A DNA stretch of 64,000 nt from DP-36 sp036004365. Lineage in GTDB: Bacteria > Desulfobacterota > Binatia > UBA9968. How positions within the stretch are numbered: position 1 is the stretch's first letter; the number at the start of each line of letters is the position of its first letter. The notes under the pieces are model-generated. The model did no database searches. It was given only the letters and a program-made list of their open reading frames with translations, and was not told the origin of the DNA. The position numbers and the translations under genes are program-made. This document shows positions 34,662 through 42,028 of the stretch, in pieces. The stretch spans positions 45,530 to 109,529 of the forward strand of contig DASYRN010000224.1 in assembly GCA_036004365.1 (NCBI GenBank), written 5' to 3'.

Positions 34662-35600
34662 ATGGCAATCAAAAGGGTCGTTCTGGCCCAGCCGCGCGGC
34701 TTCTGCGCCGGGGTGGAGATGGCTATCGAGACGGTTGAGCGAGCGCTCAAAAGATATGGCCCCCCGCTCTACGTTTTTCACGAGATCGTCCACAACCGTC
34801 ATGTTGTCCAAGACTTTGTTCGCCGCGGCGTGACTTTCGTGCAGTCTGTCAATGAGGTTCCGAAGGGAGCGAGGCTGGTGTTCAGCGCCCACGGAGTCGC
34901 CCCGGGTGTCTGGGAGGAAGCCAAAAAGAAACAACTTCAGGTTTTGATCGATGCGACATGCCCTTTGGTGGAAAAGGTACACAGGGAGGTGCGCCGGTTT
35001 GCCGCGCAGGGGTATTGGATCGTCCTCGTAGGCCACGAGAACCACGACGAGATTCTAGGCACAAGCGGAGAGGCGCCGGAGCGGGTTCGAGTCGTCGACA
35101 GCATCGAGGATGCCCTGCGGATTGAGGTCCCCGATCCAGAGAAAGTTGCCGTGTTGACCCAGACGACCCTCAGTGTCGATGACACGCGAGAGATCATCGA
35201 GATTTTGAGAAGAAAGTTTCCCAAAATGTTGACTCCTCCCAAGGACGACATCTGCTACGCTACGCAGAATCGTCAGGATGCCGTCAAAGAGTTGGCGCGC
35301 GACGTTGATTTGCTTCTCGTCGTCGGTTCGGCCAACAGCGAAAACTCTAACCAGCTGTGTCGGGTGGCCCGTTCGAGAGGCATTACGGCCTATTTGATTA
35401 ATGATGTACGGGATATCCGCCCGACATGGTTCGAAGGTGTCGAACGGGTCGGTGTTACGTCTGGGGCTTCGGTCCCGGAACGGTTGGTCGAGGAGGTCGC
35501 CGATTATTTCAAGCAACGAGGCGCGGAGATAAGCAATATTGGTTTCGTTGAAGAAAACATCCATTTCGTTCTTCCGTTTGAAGTTGCTGAGACAAATTGA
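34662..35600 (+). CDS. ispH: 4-hydroxy-3-methylbut-2-enyl diphosphate reductase IspH
   Basis: A 312-residue iron-sulfur enzyme of the last step of the MEP pathway, making IPP and DMAPP. The three cluster cysteines are visible in RGFCAGV (about residue 15), ATCPLVEKVH (about 98) and ICYATQNRQDAV (about 200). VGSANSENSNQL and GVTSGASVPE are the substrate-side motifs. Length is standard. It sits at the head of a same-strand series with VOC, glutaredoxin-DinB and cupin genes. Confidence 0.96.
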   Translation: MAIKRVVLAQPRGFCAGVEMAIETVERALKRYGPPLYVFHEIVHNRHVVQDFVRRGVTFVQSVNEVPKGARLVFSAHGVAPGVWEEAKKKQLQVLIDATCPLVEKVHREVRRFAAQGYWIVLVGHENHDEILGTSGEAPERVRVVDSIEDALRIEVPDPEKVAVLTQTTLSVDDTREIIEILRRKFPKMLTPPKDDICYATQNRQDAVKELARDVDLLLVVGSANSENSNQLCRVARSRGITAYLINDVRDIRPTWFEGVERVGVTSGASVPERLVEEVADYFKQRGAEISNIGFVEENIHFVLPFEVAETN

Positions 35601-35644
35601 TCCGTTGTGCCCTGTTGAATACATTTTTTGCGCGAGGAGGAGAT

Positions 35645-36043
35645 ATGCCCCGGATCGTCCATATCGCCTTAAAAGTTGATGAGCTGGAAAAGGCGACTGA
35701 ATTTTACGAAAAAGTTTTCGGATTTGTGCACATGAATACAGACAAAGTCAGAGACCACACTTCCCGCCACTTGACGGATGGAACCATCGACCTGGCCTTG
35801 ATTCGTTATGACAGCGGGGAATCAGCCGAAGCAAAAGCCGCAGGATCGGCTCCTTGCATCCATCACTTCGCTATTGAAGTGGATGACGTGGAACGATATG
35901 TGGCGGAAATCAACAAGCTCGGATGTGAAATCATCAGCGATGCGGGCGTTATTCCGGTTAAATTCCGGGCTCCCGGCGGAACGGTGGCGGAGATCGTGCC
36001 CGAGAAAAGATACAAAAAGCCCGGTCATAGAAAAATGAAATGA
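35645..36043 (+). CDS. VOC (glyoxalase/bleomycin-resistance fold) protein
   Basis: A 132-residue vicinal-oxygen-chelate protein with two beta-alpha-beta-beta-beta modules. The first shows RIVHIALKVDELEKATEFYEKVFGF and the second IHHFAIEVDDVERYVAEINKLG. Metal ligand candidates are the histidines near residues 6 and 75 and the glutamate in GGTVAEIVPEK. The ATG at 35645 has GAGGAGGAG upstream; the frame from 35597 overlaps ispH and is not preferred. Family enzymes include thiol-dependent glyoxalases and thiol transferases, and dioxygenases. The neighbouring thiol-redox fusion makes the first class more likely here. Confidence 0.85.
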   Translation: MPRIVHIALKVDELEKATEFYEKVFGFVHMNTDKVRDHTSRHLTDGTIDLALIRYDSGESAEAKAAGSAPCIHHFAIEVDDVERYVAEINKLGCEIISDAGVIPVKFRAPGGTVAEIVPEKRYKKPGHRKMK

Positions 36044-36118
36044 TGGAGTCTTGGAGTAATGGGCCACCCCAATATCCCAGTACTCTATATACTCCGGTAC
36101 TCCAATACTCGAATCTTT
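36044..36118 (+). repeat. GGAGTA/TACTCC-word spacer
   Basis: The spacer between the VOC and glutaredoxin-DinB genes is built of GGAGT words on the left (GGAGTCTTGGAGTAATGGG) and their complements on the right (CCCAGTACTC, ACTCCGGTACTCC, AATACTCG). An imperfect stem is possible. The ribosome-binding site of the next gene follows directly. Confidence 0.55.
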
Positions 36119-36130
36119 GGGAGGTTGCTT

Positions 36131-36886
36131 ATGGAACCGGTAAGGGTTTACTACCGTCCTGGCTGATTTACCTGTAGCAGCACGAAAGAGTTTCTTTCGC
36201 AAAACGCGATTCCTTTTGACGGCCGGGATGTTGAAAATGATCCTGCGGCCCGCGCGGAGTTACAGGCCCTTGGGATAAGAAATGTCCCTGTCACTGTGCT
36301 GGGGGACAAAGTCGTTTTGGGTTTTAATCAGAAGGGGTTGGCTCAACTCTTTCACCTCGCCGAGAGAGCAGCGAAGCCCGTAGCTGATCCGCAGTTTTTT
36401 ACCACTCTGGATAAGATCCTGGCAGCGGTCATCAGGGCAGCGCGGCAAGTGCCGCCCGAACATCTCCATTGGAAGACCCCGGACCGCGAGCGGACCATGA
36501 AGGTGTTCTGTTACCATATGCTCGCTGATCCCAACCATGTCCTGGACGCGATCTCAACACGAAAATACGACGGCTCTTTCAAACTTACCTATACGGAGGC
36601 GGCGGAGCATTTCCGTACGATGGAAGAGGTGGCTGAGTTCGGTGCGACAACCCGTGCCCGGCTTGCAGAGGCTGCGACACGCCTTACTGCAGAGGACCTC
36701 GCGCAGTCTATCGATGGCTACGCGGGCGAGACCAATGGGCATCGGCTTTTGTACCAGGTCTTGAGCCATACGGCGCATCATCTGAGGCAGCTTTACGCGA
36801 TGCTTCGACTCTTGAAGACAGAGCCAACCGAGGCTCTTAAAGAAGAGGACTTTCAGGGGATTTCGATGCCGAAGGAGTTGTGGTAG
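36131..36886 (+). CDS. Selenocysteine-containing glutaredoxin-DinB fusion (candidate selenoprotein, UGA read as Sec)
   Basis: A 251-residue frame from ATG 36131 to the TAG ending at 36886, interrupted once by TGA at codon 12 (36164-36166). GGGAGG (36119-36124) with a 6-base spacer marks the start. Residues 1-75 are a glutaredoxin/NrdH-like fold: VRVYYRPG, then TGA, then FTC, so the TGA sits exactly at the first cysteine of C-x-x-C and gives U-x-x-C. TKEFL, PFDGRDVENDPAAR, LGIRNVPVTV (cis-proline at about 53) and GFN follow. Residues about 80-230 form a DinB-like four-helix bundle with histidine clusters FCYHML...NHV and LSHTAHHLRQLY, the metal-site positions of that superfamily. DinB members include low-molecular-weight-thiol S-transferases. 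A SECIS-like hairpin lies at 36183-36199. If TGA is not decoded, only an 11-residue peptide is made, although internal starts (for example GTG 36296) could give the DinB half alone. A nonsense mutation is the alternative. Confidence 0.75.
36183..36199 (+). promoter_or_regulatory. SECIS-like hairpin downstream of the in-frame UGA
   Basis: CGAAAG (36183-36188), loop AGTTT (36189-36193), CTTTCG (36194-36199): a perfect 6-bp stem with a 5-base loop. The loop starts 22 bases after the UGA, and its second base is G. Bacterial SECIS elements lie within the coding sequence just after UGA, with a small apical loop at about this distance and a G among its first bases, so the geometry fits. Confidence 0.7.
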
Positions 36887-36925
36887 AGGAGAGCTGAAAG
36901 AAATCACCTGAAAGGAGGATAAGGA

Positions 36926-37393
36926 ATGTCTCTGCATGTAAAGGCCGAGAATGTGCCGGAGCGCAAAGTGGTTCGTACTGGAGAAGAAGGGGAAGGGTGG
37001 ATGGCCGTGAAGAGGGCCTTCGGTAATGAATGCAGCCTAATGTTCGCGGTTAGGGCGCCGGGCTATCACACTACCCCACACGCTCACGTGGCCGAGCAGA
37101 TCAACTATGTTTTGGAAGGAGAGATTTGGTTTTTTATAGAGGACCGGGCTTTTCAGTGTAAAAAGGGAGACTTCCATCGGATACCCGCCAATAAGATCCA
37201 TTGGGCGTGGAACCGCTCCGACCGGGACGCGATCGTGGTCGAAGCTCACGCTCCGGCGCTTGTCGGGGGCAAACTTCTCCAGGGTTCAATCGGACTTTTT
37301 GACGAAGGAGAAGAACCCCGGACGAAGAGCCCAAGCGCCAACAACTTCGTGCCCTATGACTGGCAAAGTGTGGAACGGAAAATTTTTGCTTAG
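36926..37393 (+). CDS. Cupin-domain protein
   Basis: A 155-residue cupin. Metal motif 1 is HTTPHAHVAEQINYVLEGEIWF (about residues 49-70, H-x-H and E), and motif 2 is around IPANKIHWAWN (about 91-101). AAAGGAGGATAAGG before the ATG is strong. It is 39 bp downstream of the glutaredoxin-DinB fusion and may act with it. The substrate is unknown. It is not closely similar to the cupin at 14376. Confidence 0.82.
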   Translation: MSLHVKAENVPERKVVRTGEEGEGWMAVKRAFGNECSLMFAVRAPGYHTTPHAHVAEQINYVLEGEIWFFIEDRAFQCKKGDFHRIPANKIHWAWNRSDRDAIVVEAHAPALVGGKLLQGSIGLFDEGEEPRTKSPSANNFVPYDWQSVERKIFA

Positions 37394-37422
37394 GCGCGCT
37401 TCATAGACTTACACGCTGCTTG

Positions 37423-37887
37423 ATGGCTGCCTGGAATAAAGGCGACCTTGCATCTGGAGTTTGCGTTGCGGCATTTGGACTTTACGTGACGGTAGAGTCC
37501 TCTCGGCTCACGTATGTTTCTGAGTTTGGCCCTGGGCCCGGCTTTCTCCCGCTCTGGCTGGGAATGGGGCTCCTTGGTTTCGGCTTGTGTTTGATTGGAG
37601 TGAGTCTGTTTCGTTCGAGCCGAGCAGAGAGAAACGTGCCAGGATCGCCTGCAGCCGCGGGAAGAGCATTGGGTGGATGGCTGGCACTGATGGTTGCCAT
37701 TGCCCTTCTCCCCTGGCTGGGGTTTAGTTTCATCTTGGCGCTTCTGTCGGCTTTTCTTATTCTGGCATTGGAGCGACGGTCTTTCTTAACCGCCGTTAGC
37801 GTCGCCTTTGGTCTTGCCTTTGGGTTTCAGGTGATTTTTGCGCTTGCCCTGGGGCTTTCTCTGCCTTCCGGCCCCTGGGGCTTTTGA
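37423..37887 (+). CDS. TTT permease small subunit (TctB-like)
   Basis: A 154-residue membrane protein with four hydrophobic segments: about residues 9-26, 40-60, 84-118 (paired) and 125-150. The first loop carries FGPGPGFLPLWLG, a motif common in TctB. The ATG at 37423 has no ribosome-binding site; a TTG one codon earlier is possible. It is first in a complete B-A-C set. Confidence 0.72.
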   Translation: MAAWNKGDLASGVCVAAFGLYVTVESSRLTYVSEFGPGPGFLPLWLGMGLLGFGLCLIGVSLFRSSRAERNVPGSPAAAGRALGGWLALMVAIALLPWLGFSFILALLSAFLILALERRSFLTAVSVAFGLAFGFQVIFALALGLSLPSGPWGF

Positions 37888-37902
37888 AGAAAGGCTTAGC
37901 CG

Positions 37903-39414
37903 TTGGAAGCCCTCGGGAGTCTCCTTACAGGATTTTCGGTCGCGCTTACTCCAGCTAACCTCTTCTGGTGTTTTGTTGGAGTTTTTCTGGGGACGGTGGT
38001 GGGCATCCTTCCGGGTCTAGGTCCAGCGGCAACGATCGCCATGCTGCTGCCGCTCACATTTAAAATGGATCATACGGCTGCGATCATCATGTTGGCGGGA
38101 ATTTACTATGGTTCTAAGTACGGTGGCTCCACAACGTCTATTCTGCTGAATGTGCCCGGCGAATCAGCCTCAGTGGTGACCTGCCTTGACGGCTACCAAA
38201 TGGCCCGCCAGGGACGGGCTGGCGCTGCCTTAGGGATCTCGGCCATCGCCTCTTTCATCGCCGGGACCGTAGGCGTGCTCGGTCTCATGCTGATCGCGCC
38301 ACCCATTGCCAGGTTTGCTCTTCGTTTCGGCCCGCCGGAATATTTCGCCTTGATGGCGCTGGGTCTTGCCATGGTGGTCTTCCTGGCTGGCAAATCGATG
38401 ATCAAAGGTCTTTTGGCTACGCTGATGGGTCTATGGCTTGCTGGGGTTGGGATAGATCTCTTCACAGCGGAATCCAGATTCACTTTCGGGCAAGTGGAAC
38501 TACTCGACGGCGTCGATTTTATTGTCGCGAGCATTGGTATCTTCGCGATCGCTGAGGTTTTGGTGAACATGGAGTCGCGAGGGGGCACCGAGCTGTTTAA
38601 GGTGCCTAAAGGGCTGCGCAATCTATTGCCCACTCTTCAGGATCTAAAGGATTGCCGCTTCGCCTTCTTAAACGGCTCCATAGTCGGTTTTTTGATTGGT
38701 GTACTTCCAGGGGCGGGCTCTACAATTTCATCGTTTATTGCTTACGGAACCGAGAAAGCCTTCTCACGCCATCCAGAGAAATTCGGCACGGGTGTCATTG
38801 AGGGAGTGGCCGCTCCTGAAGGAGCAAATAACTCTGACACCGCCGGCTCTTTGGTCCCTTTACTGACTCTAGGCATCCCCGGCTCAAACACAACCGCCAT
38901 TCTTTTGGCCGCCCTGATCCTTTGGGGATTCAAGCCGGGCCCGCTTCTCGTGCAGGAGAATCCAGGGCTCTTTTGGGGACTGGTAGCTAGCATGTACATA
39001 GGAAACGTCATGCTTTTGGTCCTGAACCTCCCTCTTGTCCCTCTCTTTGCCCAAATCCTGCGCGTTCCCTATTTTGTTCTCTATCCGGCCATTCTGGGGA
39101 TCTCCATAGTGGGCGTTTACAGCGTGAGCCACAGCCTTTTCGATGTTTGGCTGCTGGGTATCTTTGGCTTGCTTGGGTACTTGATGCGCAAGCTCGATTT
39201 TCCCGCAGCTCCCCTCATTCTCGGAATGGTTTTGGGCGACGGCCTAGAGCGCGCGTTGCGTCAATCGTTGATGATGTCCGGGGGACAACTAGCGGTTCTT
39301 GTGACGAGGCCCCTATCAGCCGGGATGTTATTACTCACAGTGGTTATTCTATTAGTGCCTCTGGTCCACAAAGCCCGTTTGTGGAGAATGAAAAGCGTGG
39401 AACAGGAAATTTGA
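37903..39414 (+). CDS. tctA: TTT permease large subunit (TctA family)
   Basis: A 503-residue permease, the second TctA of the window. Start TTG with AAGAAAGG upstream. Conserved blocks are GTVVGILPGLGPAATIAMLLPLTF, STTSILLNVPGESASVVTCLDGYQMARQG, GVLPGAGSTISSFIAYG, EGVAAPEGANNSDTAGSLVPLLTLGIPGS. These match the canonical TctA signatures more closely than those of the 29.5-kb copy, so the two are not recent duplicates. Confidence 0.9.
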   Translation: MEALGSLLTGFSVALTPANLFWCFVGVFLGTVVGILPGLGPAATIAMLLPLTFKMDHTAAIIMLAGIYYGSKYGGSTTSILLNVPGESASVVTCLDGYQMARQGRAGAALGISAIASFIAGTVGVLGLMLIAPPIARFALRFGPPEYFALMALGLAMVVFLAGKSMIKGLLATLMGLWLAGVGIDLFTAESRFTFGQVELLDGVDFIVASIGIFAIAEVLVNMESRGGTELFKVPKGLRNLLPTLQDLKDCRFAFLNGSIVGFLIGVLPGAGSTISSFIAYGTEKAFSRHPEKFGTGVIEGVAAPEGANNSDTAGSLVPLLTLGIPGSNTTAILLAALILWGFKPGPLLVQENPGLFWGLVASMYIGNVMLLVLNLPLVPLFAQILRVPYFVLYPAILGISIVGVYSVSHSLFDVWLLGIFGLLGYLMRKLDFPAAPLILGMVLGDGLERALRQSLMMSGGQLAVLVTRPLSAGMLLLTVVILLVPLVHKARLWRMKSVEQEI

Positions 39415-39444
39415 AATTCAAAGTATGGTCGAGGAGGTATCGAT

Positions 39445-40428
39445 ATGAAACGAATATGGTCCTACTTGCTGCTGGTTGTCGGATGGATGGCGTCCGCTGT
39501 TGTTGCGCCAGTGAGTGTTATTGCTTTTGAGCCCACCAAGCCAGTAGAAGCGGTAGTTCACACGGGTCCCGGAGGCGGCTCTGATATCTTTGCCCGGGCC
39601 ATCGCCGATCTCATGCAGAAGGAGAAGCTCATTTCTCAACGGATGCAGGTGGTCAACAAGTCGGGTGGCGGAAGCGCCGTGGCGATGTCCTACCTTGCGG
39701 AGAAAAAGGGGGATGCGAACACGATCGGTTTCTTCACGGGTGTGTGGGTTACTAACCCTCTGACGACCGTCGAGGCGAAAGTCACAATCAGCGATTTGAC
39801 TCCCATTGTTCGTTTGGTTTTGGAGCCCGCGGTGGTGGCTGTGAAGGCAGATTCGCCCTACAAGAACATGAGAGATTTTATTGAGTCCGCAAAGAAAAGC
39901 CCTAACCAACTAAAACAGTCCGGAGGTTCTGTTACCGGCCGAGACAACCTCGTACGTCTGGTTATCCAGAAGGCGACCGGGGCGAAGTGGGTTTTCGTAT
40001 CTTTTCCGAGTGGCGGCGAGAGGATTGCCAATCTTCTTGGCGGACACGTGGAGCTCATGGTTATAGAACCTCAGGAGGCAGGCGAGCATATCAAGGCCGG
40101 CAATCTTAGAGTCATTGCGGCGTTGACAGACAAGCGGCTGCCCTCATTTCCTGACGTCCCAACTCTCAAAGAACAGGGAATCGATGTGCCGGTTATACCT
40201 CAGGCGCGCGGGGTCTTGGCTCCGCCAGGAGTTCCAAAGGATGTGGTTCAGTATTGGGAGGGAGTTTTTGAACGTTTCACCAAGACCGCCAGCTGGAAAC
40301 AGTATCTGGAGCAAAATCAGTTCGAGGATGGATATCTGAAGGGACCTGAGCTCAGTAAATTTTTTGACGAGCTGGCCAAGCAGATGCGCGAGGTGCTGAA
40401 AGAGGCTGGGGCCAAGGTCGTGCGTTAG
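39445..40428 (+). CDS. TctC-type solute-binding protein (second TTT system)
   Basis: A 327-residue receptor of canonical Bug length. Signal peptide about 1-27 (LLLVVGWMASAVVAPVSVIA). FEPTKPVEAVVHTGPGGGSDIFAR is the typical Bug N-terminus, unlike the GKTIT-type start of the tandem array. NKSGGGSAVAMSYL and RVIAALTDKRLPSFPDVPTLKEQG follow. GAGGAGG precedes the ATG. Together with the TctB and TctA just upstream it makes a full transporter. Confidence 0.9.
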   Translation: MKRIWSYLLLVVGWMASAVVAPVSVIAFEPTKPVEAVVHTGPGGGSDIFARAIADLMQKEKLISQRMQVVNKSGGGSAVAMSYLAEKKGDANTIGFFTGVWVTNPLTTVEAKVTISDLTPIVRLVLEPAVVAVKADSPYKNMRDFIESAKKSPNQLKQSGGSVTGRDNLVRLVIQKATGAKWVFVSFPSGGERIANLLGGHVELMVIEPQEAGEHIKAGNLRVIAALTDKRLPSFPDVPTLKEQGIDVPVIPQARGVLAPPGVPKDVVQYWEGVFERFTKTASWKQYLEQNQFEDGYLKGPELSKFFDELAKQMREVLKEAGAKVVR

Positions 40429-40438
40429 CCTTCTTCCA

Positions 40439-41806
40439 ATGATAATCGGAGCGACCCGACACCTTTCCCGCTTTGCGGTTCATCTAAGCTATCGCGATAT
40501 TCCTCCGGAAGTGATCGATCGGGCGAAGGCCTGTATCCTGGATACTCTTGCCGTGGCCGCATACGGATCGACAAAGCCATGGAGTCGGAAGGTTGCCGGG
40601 TTCATTCGCGACCTAAGCGTTAAGGGTCAGTGCACCGTTTTGGGCGAGCGCTGGAAGACACGAGCACCCCAGGCAGCGCTTGCCAATGGGGTCATGGCCC
40701 ATGCCTTTGAGCTTGACAACGTCCGTCAGCCGGGAGCTGGCGTCCATCCGGGGGCAACCGCTTTCCTCCCCGCTTTGGCAACCGCTGAAGAAGAGAAAAC
40801 CGACGGCAAAGCGCTGCTCACTGCCTTTGTGGCCGGATGCGAGGTCATGTCCCGCATCGGCGTCGCCGCGGGGAATTCGCTTGAAAAGAGAGGCTTCCAT
40901 GCACCTGCGCTGACCGGGACTTTTGGCTCCGCCGTTGCGACCGGTCGCCTACTGGGTCTGGATGAGAGACAGATGGTCAACGCTCTCGGAATCGCAGGTT
41001 CTTATTCGGGCGGCCTGCTTGAATTCTCTCGCTGTCAGGAGGGGGCGATGATCAAGCGCCTTCATCTAGGCAAGGCGGCCGAGGGAGGGGTGACGGCCGC
41101 CTTTTTGGCGCGGAGAGGATTTTCCGGACCTGAAAGCGTGCTCGAAGGGGAGTTTGGTTTTTGCCGCGCGTTTTCCGATTCCCCCGAGCTTTCTTATCTC
41201 ACGCATCGCCTCGGTCGGGAATTTGAAACCCTCAATATCTGCATCAAGCGCTATGCCTGTCATATCAACGCTCATGCGCCAATCGAAGCGCTCAAGCAGC
41301 TCGCGGAGCAACACCGCTTTGCACCCGAAGACGTTGTGGAGATCGTCATTGGCGGAATAGAGAAACTGGTCACCCACCACTCGATTTACGAGCCGAAAGA
41401 TCTGATGGCGGCTCAGTATAGCATCCCTTTTTGTGTCGCGCTGAGTCTGTATTTCGATCCACGTAACCCAGGCTCCTTCACCGAGCGACGGCTCAAGGAT
41501 GAAGGAATACAAAGGACAGCCCGGTTAGTTCGGTTGGAGGTCGACCGCGAGATTGAAGACAAGAAATGGGACCGAGCGGCTCGGGCGACAATAAGGCTTA
41601 AAGCAGGGAACAGATACACGGCTCTGGTTGTTCACTTCAGAGGCACCCCTTCTAATCCGCTCAGCACGGACGAACTCCAAGACAAGGTGAAAAGGCTAAC
41701 TGTAAATCTCATAGACCAAAAGAAGCTGGAGCGGATGATGATGCTGGTGGACAGGTTGGAAAAGATCGACGATGTCTCCAAGCTCACTTCTCTCTTACGC
41801 AGGTGA
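40439..41806 (+). CDS. MmgE/PrpD family protein
   Basis: A 455-residue MmgE/PrpD-family protein. It has the all-helical N-domain (SYRDIPPEVIDRAKACILDTLAVAAYGS, ANGVMAHAFELDNVRQPG with the conserved histidine and aspartates, HPGATAFLPALATAEEE). The second domain begins near YACHINAHAPIEALKQL. The family contains 2-methylcitrate dehydratase and cis-aconitate decarboxylase. It lies 10 bp after TctC, so the imported compound is probably a di- or tricarboxylate. Length matches the family. Confidence 0.87.
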   Translation: MIIGATRHLSRFAVHLSYRDIPPEVIDRAKACILDTLAVAAYGSTKPWSRKVAGFIRDLSVKGQCTVLGERWKTRAPQAALANGVMAHAFELDNVRQPGAGVHPGATAFLPALATAEEEKTDGKALLTAFVAGCEVMSRIGVAAGNSLEKRGFHAPALTGTFGSAVATGRLLGLDERQMVNALGIAGSYSGGLLEFSRCQEGAMIKRLHLGKAAEGGVTAAFLARRGFSGPESVLEGEFGFCRAFSDSPELSYLTHRLGREFETLNICIKRYACHINAHAPIEALKQLAEQHRFAPEDVVEIVIGGIEKLVTHHSIYEPKDLMAAQYSIPFCVALSLYFDPRNPGSFTERRLKDEGIQRTARLVRLEVDREIEDKKWDRAARATIRLKAGNRYTALVVHFRGTPSNPLSTDELQDKVKRLTVNLIDQKKLERMMMLVDRLEKIDDVSKLTSLLRR

Positions 41807-41832
41807 ATCCCGAAGAAACCGATAGCCGCCTC

Positions 41833-41863
41833 AAGCATGCTTAACCTTTGAGCAGATGCTCAA
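41833..41863. promoter_or_regulatory. Two palindromes upstream of the amtB sigma-54 promoter
   Basis: AAGCATGCTT (41833-41842) and TTGAGCAGATGCTCAA (41848-41863). They lie about 85-110 bp before the sigma-54 promoter, where enhancer-binding proteins such as NtrC bind. Neither matches the enterobacterial NtrC consensus, so the binding factor is a guess. Confidence 0.4.
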
Positions 41864-41944
41864 TATCTAAGCAGACCTTGCCAGAAAGGGAAAAAAAAGT
41901 CACAAAAAACCCCCGTTCCACCGGCAAAAAATTATGGTTCGGGC

Positions 41945-41961
41945 TTGGCATAGCTGTTGCT
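41945..41961 (+). promoter_or_regulatory. Sigma-54 promoter of amtB-glnA-glnB
   Basis: TTGGCATAGCTGTTGCT has the -24 GG (41947-41948) and -12 GC (41959-41960) separated by 10 bases, with TTGCT at -12. It is 68 bp before the amtB start, and nitrogen genes are classic sigma-54 targets. Confidence 0.75.
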
Positions 41962-42028
41962 CAAGCAAGGGCGCAGCTAAGTGTAGCTGCAATAAATCAT
42001 CTGCTGTCTGCGAAATGGAGGGCTATGC

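Noticed and set aside
36131..36166. Simple nonsense mutation instead of selenocysteine in the glutaredoxin-DinB gene
   Set aside because: Not excluded, but the TGA falls exactly on the redox cysteine, the domain after it is well conserved, and a SECIS-like hairpin follows; a random stop would have a low chance of matching all three.
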